A DNA stretch of 64,000 nucleotides from Hyphomicrobium_A sp963812795 (GTDB lineage Bacteria; Pseudomonadota; Alphaproteobacteria; Rhizobiales; Hyphomicrobiaceae), in NCBI GenBank assembly GCA_963812795.1, contig CAWEWG010000002.1, positions 15,734-79,733 on the forward strand. The letters run 5' to 3'. Every line of letters starts with the position of its first letter. The first letter of the stretch is position 1. This document shows, one piece after another, positions 50,916 to 59,957 of this stretch. The translations under genes and the position numbers were made by a program. Under the pieces are notes generated by a model that was not told the DNA's origin, did no database searches, and was given only the letters and a program-made list of their open reading frames with translations.

Positions 50916-51287
50916 ATGGTGTGGGGAGTTCAGCGTAGACATCGACGTATCGGCGCGGCCTTGGCGCTGCTCGGCGTCGCGTTCTATGCGCTGCTGCTGC
51001 CCGGGCACCTCACCTCGCAGTTCAACGCGCAGCTCTACAAGGCGGAAGTCGGCATGTTCGCCGACTCCATGTGCCAATCCGGCGACGAGGGCGGCAAGCC
51101 CATGCCGGCGACGAGCTGCCCGATCTGCAAGGGCCTCGCCGCCTTCCACATGGCCATGGTCCCGCCGGAACTTGCCGCGCTCCCGGCAATGCCGCACGCG
51201 TCGGCCATCATCGCCGCCCTGAAAGACGATGTCGCCAGGGCATCGATCCCGCCACCGCGCAGCCGCGGCCCACCTCTCCACGCCTGA
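50916..51287 (+). CDS. DUF2946-like secreted protein with CPIC motif
   Basis: A 123-residue protein with a basic start and one hydrophobic signal/anchor (IGAALALLGVAFYALLLPG). The mature part contains TSCPICKGLAAFHMAM, with the Cys-Pro-x-Cys typical of DUF2946 proteins, and another Cys at ADSMCQSG; several Met and His residues follow. DUF2946 genes usually accompany copper-related TonB receptors, as here, 128 bases upstream of the receptor. A copper role is an inference from context. Confidence 0.7.
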   Translation: MVWGVQRRHRRIGAALALLGVAFYALLLPGHLTSQFNAQLYKAEVGMFADSMCQSGDEGGKPMPATSCPICKGLAAFHMAMVPPELAALPAMPHASAIIAALKDDVARASIPPPRSRGPPLHA

Positions 51288-51415
51288 GTGACAGCCGCGG
51301 GTGATCGGCCGCATTGGTCCGGCCCGCATGCCATCGCTCGCAACGGTTGCCTCGCCGCACGTATCCCGCATGACGCGGACGCGTGCAGGAAAGCGTTGTC
51401 GTGGAGTTTGCGTAC

Positions 51416-53661
51416 ATGTTCCCGAGTTTCTGGAGGCCGCTCGCCTGGGCGACGGCCGTAGGCCTGATGGCATCATCAGGCGCGTTTGCCCAATCGAAGA
51501 ATGAGACGCTGCCGCTGCCGCCGGTGGTCGTCGAGCAGAGCGCCGTCGTGCCGGCGCCTGCCAAGCCCGCGAAGAAGACTGCGAAGGCGAAGCAGTCAGC
51601 GCCGTCCACACCAGTCGCGGCTGCGCCGCCGCCGGACGCTGCAAGTGGCGGTCAACCGCTTGTCGGGACGCGCTCCGGTAGCCTCAGCGTGCCCAACACC
51701 GCCGAAGCACGCGTCGAGATCGACCGCACGCCGGGCGGCGTCGAACTCGTACCCGATACCGCCTATAAGCCGTCGACGCCCGCTGCCACCTTGAAGGATG
51801 CGCTCGACTACGTGCCGGGCGTCTTCGTGCAGCCTAAGTGGGGCGATGACTCGCGGCTGTCGATCCGCGGCTCGGGCCTGTCGCGCAATTTCCACGGCCG
51901 CGGCGTGCAGCTCATGATGGACGGCATCATCCCCATCTCGACCGCCGACGGGGCGAGCGACTTCCAGGAGATCGATCCGACCGCCTACCGCTACATCGAG
52001 GTCTACAAGGGCGCCAATGCGCTCCGCTTCGGCGCCAACTCGCTCGGCGGCGCCATCAACTTCGTGATGCCGACGGGCTACGATGCCGATCTCTTCGGTG
52101 CGCGTGTCGACATCGGCAGCTTCGGCTTCCACAAGCTGGCGGCGAGCTCGGGCGGCGTCGCCGGCCCCGCCGACTACTTCATCACCGGCACTTGGCAGGA
52201 GCAGGACGGCTTTCGTGACCACTCGGATGGCGAAAGCGTCCGCGGCGCGATGAACCTCGGTTACCGGCTAACGCCCGACATGGAGACGCGCTTCTACATC
52301 AATGCCAATTACGTCCGCCAGCGCATACCCGGAGCGGTGACCAAGCAGGAAGCGCTGTCGAACCCGGCAGGTGCATTCGCGCGGACGGGGCTGGGCGGCA
52401 CCGGCTTTGGCAACGACAACGTCGATCGCGATTATCAGCGCAATCTCGACACGGTGCGCGTCGCTAACCGTACGACAATCAGGGTGGCGCCGGGTACGGT
52501 TGTCGAGGTCGGCGGCTTCTACCTCGACCGCCATCTCGACCATCCGATCTTCAACGTCATCGACAATCAGCACGACGAGAAGGGCGGATTTGCCCGTGTC
52601 GTCGACGACGGCTCTGATCGGCGGCTTCCGCAACCGCTTCGTCGCCGGCGTCAGCCGCCATGACGGTGACGTGCGCGCGCGCCAGTACCAGAACGTGCTC
52701 GGGCAGCGTGGACCGCTTGCCGCGGACGCGATGCAAATGTCGGAGAACACCGTCGTCATATGCGGAGAACTCGTTCTTCGCGCTACGCGACGTGGCACTG
52801 GTAACGGGAGTCCAGTACGTGCGGGTAGCGCGCGAGGTGCAGGACGACTTTCTCTCCAACGGCAATCAATCGGGGGCGGCGGACTTCGAGTTCTGGAGCC
52901 CGAAGGGCGGCGTGGTGTGGGACGTCACCAGCAGCGCCCAGGTGTTCGCCAACATTTCGCGCAGCGGTGAAGCGCCGACATTCAGCGAGATCACACTCAA
53001 CCCGGCGGCGACCATCAGCCTTGCGGTGCAGAGGGCGACGACCTACGAGATCGGCACGCGCGGCGCCGTGGACGGGTTTACCTGGGACCTCGCGCTCTAT
53101 CGCGCCGACCTCGAGAACGAATTCCAGTGCCTCGCCATCGGCGCCACCGGTTCGTGCACGCAGGTGAACCTCAACGACACCATACATCAGGGTGTCGAGG
53201 TGGGGGGCAGCGCGCGGCTGTGGGAGGGCCTATGGGAGACGCATACGCGCAAGGATGCGATCTGGTTTAACGCCGCGTACACCTTCAGCGACTTCCGTTT
53301 CGACAATGACCCGGTGTTCGGCGACAACGAGTTGCCCGGCGCGCCGCGGCACTTCCTGAGGGCCGAGCTTCTCTATAAGCATCCCTCCGGCGTTTATCTC
53401 GGGCCGAACGTGGAATGGGTGCCGCAGGCCTACTACGTCGACAGCGCCAACACGCTCGCTACTGAAGCCTACGCGCTATGGGGCGCCAAGCTCGGTTTCG
53501 ACGATGGCGGCCCGATCACGGCTTACATTGAAGGTCGCAACCTGTCGGATGAGGCCTATATCAGCAGCGCCAGCATCGCCACCAAGGCCGACGCGGCGAG
53601 CACGCTGTTCGAGCCGGGGAGCGGGCGCGCCATCTATAGCGGCGTGCAAGTTCGCTGGTGA
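51416..53661 (+). pseudogene. TonB-dependent receptor (copper-type), interrupted by two frameshifts
   Basis: Three consecutive reading frames encode one receptor of about 747 residues. The first (from ATG 51416) has a signal peptide (ending GAFA-Q), a Pro/Ala/Lys-rich extension, and a plug domain with ATLKDALDYVPGVFVQPKWG and GANSLGGAINFVMPTGYDA. The middle piece (about 52600-52758) reads ALIGGFRNRFVAGVSRHDGD. The last (to 53661) carries the rest of the barrel and ends SGVQVRW, a C-terminal aromatic residue. Removing one G near 52603 and one A near 52759 restores VVDDALIGGF and TVVYAENSFFA. Between a DUF2946 gene and a copper-chaperone gene, it is probably a copper or metal-complex receptor. 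Confidence 0.85.
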
Positions 53662-53705
53662 CGGCAAAAACGCAGAAGATGAGAAACATGACTGGGAGAC
53701 AAGGA

Positions 53706-54683
53706 ATGATGGTTGATCTTCGCGGTGTCGTCGGCGGAGTGCTCTGTCTGCTGACCGCGTGCGCGACGGCGTCGGCGCACGTGGCGCTGGAGGCCAAGCA
53801 GGCAAAGGTGGGTGCCGGCTACAAGGCGATATTCGGTGTGCCGCACGGCTGCGAGGGCCAACCGACCACCGAAGTCAGCATCGACATTCCCGAGGGCGTC
53901 ATCGGCGTCAAACCGATGCCGAAGGCGGGCTGGACGCTGGCGTTGCAGAAGGGTCCCTATGCGCGCACCTACAAGTTCCATCATGGCGAGACGAAAAGTG
54001 AGGGTGTCAAGCGCGTGACGTGGAGCGGCGGGTCGCTGCCCGACGAGTACTTCGACCAGTTCGTGCTGTCGACGTTCGTGGCGGGCGAGCTCGAGCCCGG
54101 CTCCACGATCTATTTTCCGGTGACGCAGAAGTGCGCCACCGGCGAGCAGCGCTGGAGCGAGGTGCCGGCCGAGGGGCAGGACGCGCATAGTCTCGCTCAC
54201 CCCGCGCCGATGCTGCTGCTCGTGGGTGGCGATGAGCCGCACCAACACGCGGCGAAGGCCGCGACCACGGTCGGCGCCATCGAGATCGATGCGCCGTGGT
54301 CGAGGCCCGTTGCAAGCGCCGGTGGCAACGGCGCCGGCTATCTAAAGATCACCAACAACGGCACCGATGCCGACGAGCTGCTCGGCGCATCCTCCGACGT
54401 GGCCGACCGCGTCGAGGTGCACGAGACGACGATTGACGACAAGGGTGTCGCTAGCATGAAGAAGCTCGACGCGGTCGAGCTGAAGTCGGGTCAGAGCATC
54501 GAGCTGAAACCGGCGGGCAAGCACATCATGTTCCTCGGCCTGAAAGAGCCGTTGAAGGAGGGCGGTGTCGTCAAGGCGCAGCTCAAGTTCAAAAAGGCCG
54601 GCGACGTCGCCGTCGAGTTCGCAGTGAAGACGGCGGCTCCGGCCGCGGAAGGCGGCCACGAGCACATGCACCACGACCATTGA
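53706..54683 (+). CDS. YcnI (DUF1775) - PCu(A)C fusion, periplasmic copper chaperone
   Basis: A 325-residue secreted fusion. The signal peptide ends before HVALEAKQA, leaving His as the first mature residue, the copper ligand expected for YcnI/DUF1775 domains. This domain runs to about residue 175 (GAGYKAIFGVPHGCEG, then PDEYFDQFVLSTFVAG). From about residue 200 a PCu(A)C domain follows: IEIDAPWSRPVASAGGNGAG, VEVHETTIDDKGVASM and KHIMFLGL, giving the H-M-(21 residues)-H-x-M-type copper site. The end is His/Met rich. It should carry Cu(I)/Cu(II), for instance to cytochrome oxidase. GGGAG precedes ATG 53706. Confidence 0.88.
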   Translation: MMVDLRGVVGGVLCLLTACATASAHVALEAKQAKVGAGYKAIFGVPHGCEGQPTTEVSIDIPEGVIGVKPMPKAGWTLALQKGPYARTYKFHHGETKSEGVKRVTWSGGSLPDEYFDQFVLSTFVAGELEPGSTIYFPVTQKCATGEQRWSEVPAEGQDAHSLAHPAPMLLLVGGDEPHQHAAKAATTVGAIEIDAPWSRPVASAGGNGAGYLKITNNGTDADELLGASSDVADRVEVHETTIDDKGVASMKKLDAVELKSGQSIELKPAGKHIMFLGLKEPLKEGGVVKAQLKFKKAGDVAVEFAVKTAAPAAEGGHEHMHHDH

Positions 54684-54699
54684 TATCAAGCTTGCGTTT

Positions 54700-54792
54700 T
54701 GTCATCCCGGGGCTCGTCCCCGGGATCCATCCATCATCGAGCTCCCGCGCCAAGTGGATCGGTGGATCCCGGCAACAAGTGCCGGGATGACA
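54700..54792. repeat. REP-like compound palindrome
   Basis: A 93-base element bounded by TGTCATCCCGG and its complement CCGGGATGACA. It contains internal hairpins (CCCGGGG-CTCGT-CCCCGGG and paired GGATCC-containing segments). It is of the GTCATCCCGG repetitive type common in alphaproteobacterial intergenic regions and lies just after the copper-chaperone gene, where it may end or stabilise the transcript. Confidence 0.8.
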
Positions 54793-54808
54793 CTTAGCGG
54801 GTGCTTTC

Positions 54809-55246
54809 CTAGCGGCAGACGAGCAGCGGCACGGAGCAGTGGGCGAGCACGCGCGTCGCTTGGCTGCCAAGGACGAATTTGGCGATGCCCCTCCGCCCGT
54901 GCGAGGCCATGACGATCAGGTCGCAATGGCGCGCCTTGGCCTCCTCGACGATGCCCTCGGCCGCATACTGATCCTTCACATGCACCGCGTCGCAGGTTAC
55001 GCCGAGGCGCATCGCCGCCTGCTGCACGACGTCGAGCACCTTCTCGGCGTTGGCGGCGCTCGCCTTCTCGTATTCCTCGACCGGGAATGCCACGGCCCAT
55101 TCGCCGGACACGGCCGCCGTCCATGGCTCGGTCACGGTCACCGCCGTAACGGCCGAGCCGAGCGCCTTGGCCAGCGCCAACCCCTGCTCGACGGCTCGCT
55201 GGGCAAGGTCCGACCCATCGGTCGCGATCAGAATATGCGCATACAT
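54809..55246 (-). CDS. Universal stress protein UspA family
   Basis: A 145-residue single-domain Usp protein with GGGAGG before ATG 55246. It begins MYAHILIATDGSDLAQRAVE and ends with the nucleotide-binding signature MASHGRRGIAKFVLGSQATR plus VLAHCSVPLLVCR, so it belongs to the ATP-binding type (G-2x-G-9x-G-S/T). The role is stress response; the inducing signal is not visible. The gene converges with the copper-chaperone gene across the REP-like element. Confidence 0.93.
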   Translation of the reverse strand: MYAHILIATDGSDLAQRAVEQGLALAKALGSAVTAVTVTEPWTAAVSGEWAVAFPVEEYEKASAANAEKVLDVVQQAAMRLGVTCDAVHVKDQYAAEGIVEEAKARHCDLIVMASHGRRGIAKFVLGSQATRVLAHCSVPLLVCR

Positions 55247-55376
55247 AGGAACCTCCCGCATCCTGGCATTCGACATTTCTAGCGCAGAGACACTACGAAG
55301 CCATTATGCGCGTTGCGCCCTTGCCCATTCCGCCGAGACGCTTCACAACATAGGTCGAAAAGATCCAACTAGGATC

Positions 55377-56246
55377 ATGGGCAGAATGCGAACGTTCGAG
55401 GGACTCAATGCGGCGCGCAGTCGGCAGGGCGCCCCGCTGCGCACGATGTTGAGGCTGCTGTTGGTGGCCGTTGCGTCAATTGCCGCCGTCAGCTTGGCCG
55501 TCGCCGTTTCGAGCGAGGAGGTCGACACGGCGCTGATCGTCGCCATCGACGTATCGAATTCCGTCGACGAGACGCGCTACAAGCTGCAGATGGAGGGCAT
55601 TGCCCAAGCGCTCGAAGACCCAGGGGTCATCGAGGCGATCGTCGGCGGCGCCAAGGGTGGCATACTGTTCTCGCTCGTCACCTGGGCGGACCAGCCAACC
55701 TGGAACCTGCCATGGATGCACATCGCCAGCGAGGCGGATGCCAAGGCGGCGGCCAAGAAGGTGCGCGCACTGCCGCGCCAGGGTGGCGAGTTCACCTGCA
55801 TGGCGCGCATGATGCGCGTCGTGTCGGACAAGATCGTGCCGCAGATCCCCTCGAAGGCAGCGAAGGTGGTTTTGGACATCTCGGGCGACGGCCGCGACAA
55901 TTGCAATAGTCAGGAGCCGATCGAGCAGGTGCGCGACGAACTCGTGAAGTATGGCGTCACGGTGAACGGATTGCCGATCTTGGTGGGCGAGGGCCCGGAG
56001 ATGGTGACGCCGGGTGCGGCGCCGTCGGCGCAGTCTTATCTGCCGGAAAAGCGGTCGGTCGATCCGCTGGAGAAGTGGTTCACCGACAACGTCAAGGGCG
56101 GGCCGGGCTCCTTCGTGCTACCGGCCAACGGCTATTCAGACTTCGGCCGCGCCATCCGACAGAAATTCGTGCTCGAGGTCAGCGATTACGGCAGCCGCGT
56201 GCGGCGCGCGTTCGCCGCCGCGCGACCGAGCTTCTTCGCGCCCTGA
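55377..56246 (+). CDS. DUF1194 protein with von Willebrand factor A-like fold
   Basis: A 289-residue secreted or anchored protein. After a membrane/signal segment at about residues 24-45 (LRLLLVAVASIAAVSLAVAV) comes a VWA-like domain starting DTALIVAIDVSNSVDETRY, whose D-x-S-x-S is the metal-ion-dependent adhesion site, followed by FSLVTWADQP and KVVLDISGDGRDNC. The order matches DUF1194. The start is uncertain (ATGs at 55377, 55386 and 55446). Partner and ligand are unknown. Confidence 0.8.
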   Translation: MGRMRTFEGLNAARSRQGAPLRTMLRLLLVAVASIAAVSLAVAVSSEEVDTALIVAIDVSNSVDETRYKLQMEGIAQALEDPGVIEAIVGGAKGGILFSLVTWADQPTWNLPWMHIASEADAKAAAKKVRALPRQGGEFTCMARMMRVVSDKIVPQIPSKAAKVVLDISGDGRDNCNSQEPIEQVRDELVKYGVTVNGLPILVGEGPEMVTPGAAPSAQSYLPEKRSVDPLEKWFTDNVKGGPGSFVLPANGYSDFGRAIRQKFVLEVSDYGSRVRRAFAAARPSFFAP

Positions 56247-56268
56247 TCCCAGGGGCGACATCGGTGGC

Positions 56269-56469
56269 TCAGAGGTCCTGGTAGTCGGCCGAGGCGCAGC
56301 GCCAGCTCTTGATTTGCCAGTTGGGGTGCTGCTCTGCCCACTTGGGCAGGTGCGGCTGGGCCCGATAGAGGCAACCCTTGGCATCGATGTTGGACGCGAG
56401 CGGGACGCGGTAGTCCTTGCACACGCTCGGGTTGCTGATCAGGCAGGCCGAGATGACGATAGCTATCAT
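56269..56469 (-). CDS. Small four-Cys protein, paralogue of the one at 10119
   Basis: A 66-residue protein with Cys at residues 9, 17, 33 and 58. It shares with the 10119 protein the hydrophobic start, NPSVCKD, the third Cys, and the closing block KWAEQHPNWQIKSWRC. The conserved PNWQI and the four cysteines define a small family; no function is known to me. It ends 22 bases from the convergent DUF1194 gene and lies 102 bases downstream of fhcC on the same strand. Confidence 0.72.
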   Translation of the reverse strand: MIAIVISACLISNPSVCKDYRVPLASNIDAKGCLYRAQPHLPKWAEQHPNWQIKSWRCASADYQDL

Positions 56470-56571
56470 GCACGCGCTCCTCGACTCGGTTGGCCGGAAT
56501 ATCGGCGGTCCGGAACTGATACGAACACCGAGCGTAGTTCGTTACAAGATAACGCCTGGCCGTCGTTTCGA

Positions 56572-57381
56572 TCAAGACGTGAGGAGGATCTCGCCCTTGC
56601 CGATGGTCGCCAGGTCGCCGGCGTACTTGCGGACGATGCCCGACAGCGGGCGAGGGGCCAGGGCGCCGAGCCTTTCGCGCATGTAGCGCGATAGCACGCG
56701 CAGGATGACAAGCTCCTGCTTGCCGGTATCGGCGAAGGTCGCAAGCATCTGCTCGACCGAGGGGCCTATCAGCGTGCCGCGACGCAGCAGCAGGCCGGGA
56801 TCGGCGCCGAAGCCGAGCTCCGTCCAGATGGTGCCGCCGACCATGCGCGAGCCGGCGAAATTGCCGCACTTGCCGCGGATGAAAATGGTGCCGCGACGCA
56901 TGCGGTCGCCGACGCGGTCGCCGGCATGCCCGTCGATGACGATGAGGCCGCCGGTCATCCCGAACTTGTCGCCGGGGGTGAGGCCGCCGACCTGGCCGGC
57001 CGCCGAACCTTTGACGAAGACTTCGCCGCCGCTGATCCCCGATGCCAATAGCGCGCCGGCATCGCCGCGGATCTCCAGGCGGCCGCCGCGCATGTTGCGC
57101 CCGGCGCCGACGCCCACGTCACCGTCGACGATGATGGTGCCATGGTCGAGCTCGGCGCCGACGAAGTCGAGGCGCGTCGAGCCGCTTTCGATGCGGACCG
57201 TGTCGCCGGGCTTGCCCGAAACGGCGAACACATCACCGACGGTGAGCGCGCTCTTGGTCGATCCGACATTAAGCTTCAACACTTCGGCAAGCGGGATCGA
57301 CGACAACCGCTTCGGCGTCAGATGTGCCAAGTCGAGTCGCTGCTGGGGGGCCGCATTGAGGCGGAAAGTGAGACCGCTCAT
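56572..57381 (-). CDS. fhcC: Formyltransferase/hydrolase complex subunit C
   Basis: A 269-residue protein related to formylmethanofuran dehydrogenase subunit C and the glutamate synthase alpha C-terminal beta-helix. It is dominated by G-x-x-G-x-x-x-G repeats, for example GVGAGRNMRGGRLEIRGDAG, GEVFVKGSAAGQVGGLTPGD and GTIFIRGKCGNFAGSRMVGG, which build the right-handed helix. In methylotrophs Fhc hydrolyses formyl-methanofuran to formate. ATG 57381 overlaps the fhcD stop by four bases. It is the last gene of the operon. Confidence 0.95.
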   Translation of the reverse strand: MSGLTFRLNAAPQQRLDLAHLTPKRLSSIPLAEVLKLNVGSTKSALTVGDVFAVSGKPGDTVRIESGSTRLDFVGAELDHGTIIVDGDVGVGAGRNMRGGRLEIRGDAGALLASGISGGEVFVKGSAAGQVGGLTPGDKFGMTGGLIVIDGHAGDRVGDRMRRGTIFIRGKCGNFAGSRMVGGTIWTELGFGADPGLLLRRGTLIGPSVEQMLATFADTGKQELVILRVLSRYMRERLGALAPRPLSGIVRKYAGDLATIGKGEILLTS

Positions 57382-58277
57382 GGCAGCAGCTCCCGGAGCT
57401 TGTAGTGATGTGGACCGAGCTTGCCGCCGTAGTTGCCAGCGGTGATGCGCGTCAACCCCTTGGCGGCGCCATTGTCGATGAGTGATTTGAGGCCGGCGCG
57501 CATGGCATCGGCGACGGACTTCGAGGTCAAGCCATCGATGACGATCTCGAGCACGCTGACCGTGTCGGGGCCAAGCTCGGACTTCACGCGCCCCCGCAGC
57601 GTCGGACAGAAGGCGTCGTTGGTCGAGGCGATGGCGCCCTTGTACTTGGAGCCGACTTTGGAGCCGGAGCGGACGATGCCGCCAGGGAACGGCGTGATGA
57701 CATCCGGCACATTGCCAATGGCGTCGACGGCGCCTTCCGCGGCCGATAGCAGCCCGGCGCGGTCGTTGCCGAGAATGATCAAGTTGCCGCCGCCCACCGC
57801 ATCCGTAACGAGCCCCGTCGTCTCCTCGATGACGAACTCGCCGTCCATCACCGGCACGCGCCAGTACCGCTTCTTGCCGAGCCGCTTGGCCGTCTGAAAG
57901 CCATCGCCGAAGAAGCGCGGACCTTGTCCGAGACCGATTTGATTCGCGGCTTCGACGCCGGCGTAGCAGGCCGACCCGGGGCTGGTCAGCACACATTGGC
58001 CGACGCGGTTCTTGAGCTGCGGACCTACCGACTCGGGTGAAAAGCCGAACAACAGCACCCGCACGCCGGGGCGGCCGTCGGGTGTCTCCTCCGGCTTCAA
58101 CTCGCGGTCGATGCCGACCTCGGCGCCGGCGCCGATCACGGAGGTGCCAAAGCCGCTCATGGTCACTGCCGCCTGGCGCGCCCAACGCATGCTGTCGGCG
58201 GTGATGATGACGCCGGTAGCGCTCATGCCGAAGGCCTCGGCGAAGGTATCGTCGATCGAAATGCCGCCTGCCTTCAT
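57378..58277 (-). CDS. fhcD: Formylmethanofuran-tetrahydromethanopterin formyltransferase
   Basis: A 299-residue Ftr-type subunit that moves the formyl group from formyl-tetrahydromethanopterin to methanofuran (or its analogue). It begins MKAGGISIDDTFAEAFGMSA and has GFGTSVIGAGAEVGIDREL, RPGVRVLLFGFSPESVGPQL, SPGSACYAGVEAAN and FPGGIVRSGSKVGSKYKG, matching Ftr throughout; the length is normal. Both ends overlap neighbours by ATGA, so translation with fhcA and fhcC is coupled. Confidence 0.96.
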   Translation of the reverse strand: MKAGGISIDDTFAEAFGMSATGVIITADSMRWARQAAVTMSGFGTSVIGAGAEVGIDRELKPEETPDGRPGVRVLLFGFSPESVGPQLKNRVGQCVLTSPGSACYAGVEAANQIGLGQGPRFFGDGFQTAKRLGKKRYWRVPVMDGEFVIEETTGLVTDAVGGGNLIILGNDRAGLLSAAEGAVDAIGNVPDVITPFPGGIVRSGSKVGSKYKGAIASTNDAFCPTLRGRVKSELGPDTVSVLEIVIDGLTSKSVADAMRAGLKSLIDNGAAKGLTRITAGNYGGKLGPHHYKLRELLP

Positions 58278-59941
58278 GACGTCGCCCTGGCCTTCGTCGG
58301 TTGCACGATGATCTCGCCGCGGCCGCCGTCGATGATCTCGTCGTCGCTGAGACGGAAGTTCTCCATGCGCACCGTATGGTAGCGGTCGAAGTATTCTTTC
58401 AGCGGCTTCTCGATCGACCGGTTGTACTCGGGGCGGGCGACGTGCGTGGCGCCGTTGACGACCTTGATCACCTTGCCGTCGCGCACGATGAGCTCGCCGT
58501 TCTTGAAGACGTATTCGGGCGTCGTGAACATCGTCTCGCGATTGCTGTCGTCCTTGTAGACGGTGATGTCGGCCTTGGCGCCAGGACCGACGTGACCGAT
58601 GTCCTTGAGGCCGAGGCTGCGGGCAGGGCCGGCGCGCGTCAGGATGGCGATCTCGTACAGCGAGTACTCGCGTTCCAGCATCGGCAGCGTCGAGTACTTC
58701 AATGCCTCCTGATTGACCCGGTGCAGCGTTTCGCGACGGAAGTCGCGATCCATCAGCAGTCGAATGAGGTGCGGATAGGTGTAGAACGGCGCGCCGTTCG
58801 GATGGTCGGTGGTAAGGAAGATGCGCCAGGGATCCTCGCACAGCAGGAACGTCTCGAGGCCGATCGCCCACTGCAGTGCATGCACGTAGCTCTTGTCGCG
58901 ATAGCGGAATGGCACGACGCCGCAGCCGGCGTCGCACTCGATGTCCATGACCACCCAACGCTTGGGGTCGGCATTTTTGGAGCCATTGTACTGGCGCATG
59001 CTGTCGCCGGACGCGGTGCAGGTCTGGCCGAACATGACCTGGCCGACGTCGATGGAGATGTTTGGATACTTCTTCAAGAGATCGGCGATCTGCGCCGCGC
59101 CCGACGAGAAGTGGCGCTCGCCCTCGGTCCCGTAGCTGTGGAACTGGATGTGCGTCAGATGCAGCGGCAGGCCGTCCGTCGCGCGGATGGTGGCGAGCGT
59201 CGTCTCGACGTTTCCGGGGATGCCGAGGTTGCAGCCGTGCACGTGCAGCGGATGCGTAACGCCCAGCTCCAAGAGGCCGCGCGCCAGCGTCAGGATGATC
59301 TCGCGCGGCGTAATGCCGTAGTAGACGTGCTTCTCGTCGAGGTCGAGCTTGCGCTGGTTGAACTTGAAGGCGCTGATGCCGCCCGGGTTGACCACCTTCA
59401 TGGCGATGGCCTGCGCGGCGTGCATCGTCCACGCCATGTAGTCCTTGATGAACTCGAAGTCGCGCTTCTCGGCCATGGCGCGCAGTAGGAAATCGTCGCT
59501 GCCGAGCATGACGAAGGCGCCCTTGTCGAGCAGCGGCGTGTCGGCCAGCTCCATGTGCGCCTGGCGCGCGTTGGCGGGCAGCATCGCCGGCTCGAAGCAG
59601 GCCGTGTAGCCCATCTCGGCGTAGCGGTAGCCAGTGATCATGGTCGAGGGCAGCGCGTGGCCGGTGCCGGCGCGCGTCAGCGCCGTGTGCGCGACCTCAT
59701 CCTGCTCGTGATCCTCCGGCATCAGTGTGCGGGCGATCGTCACCTTGCCGCCGCCGATGTGCGTGTGCGGGTCGATGGCGCCGGCCATGACCACGCGGCC
59801 GCGCACGTCGTACTCCTTGTCGACGCGCGCCTCCGGCGCAGCCGGAACGATGCGGCCGTCGACGACATAGATGTCGCGAACCTCGCCGTTGACGTTGTTA
59901 GCGGGGTCGTAGACCTTGCCGCCGGTCAGCTTGATCATCAT
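58274..59941 (-). CDS. fhcA: Formyltransferase/hydrolase complex subunit A
   Basis: A 555-residue amidohydrolase-fold subunit that hydrolyses the formyl group. The metal-binding HxH lies in VVMAGAIDPHTHIGGGKV, a Lys that may be carboxylated near KVVNPGGISAFKFNQRK, further His in PLHVHGCNLGIPGN and LHLTHIQFHSYG, and the metal/catalytic Asp in FLTTDHPNGAPF. Length fits FwdA/FhcA. The start MMIKLTGGKVYDP at 59941 (or 59938) matches the family; 16 bases separate it from fhcB. Confidence 0.96.
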   Translation of the reverse strand: MMIKLTGGKVYDPANNVNGEVRDIYVVDGRIVPAAPEARVDKEYDVRGRVVMAGAIDPHTHIGGGKVTIARTLMPEDHEQDEVAHTALTRAGTGHALPSTMITGYRYAEMGYTACFEPAMLPANARQAHMELADTPLLDKGAFVMLGSDDFLLRAMAEKRDFEFIKDYMAWTMHAAQAIAMKVVNPGGISAFKFNQRKLDLDEKHVYYGITPREIILTLARGLLELGVTHPLHVHGCNLGIPGNVETTLATIRATDGLPLHLTHIQFHSYGTEGERHFSSGAAQIADLLKKYPNISIDVGQVMFGQTCTASGDSMRQYNGSKNADPKRWVVMDIECDAGCGVVPFRYRDKSYVHALQWAIGLETFLLCEDPWRIFLTTDHPNGAPFYTYPHLIRLLMDRDFRRETLHRVNQEALKYSTLPMLEREYSLYEIAILTRAGPARSLGLKDIGHVGPGAKADITVYKDDSNRETMFTTPEYVFKNGELIVRDGKVIKVVNGATHVARPEYNRSIEKPLKEYFDRYHTVRMENFRLSDDEIIDGGRGEIIVQPTKARATS

Positions 59942-59957
59942 CGCGCAGGGCTCACGT

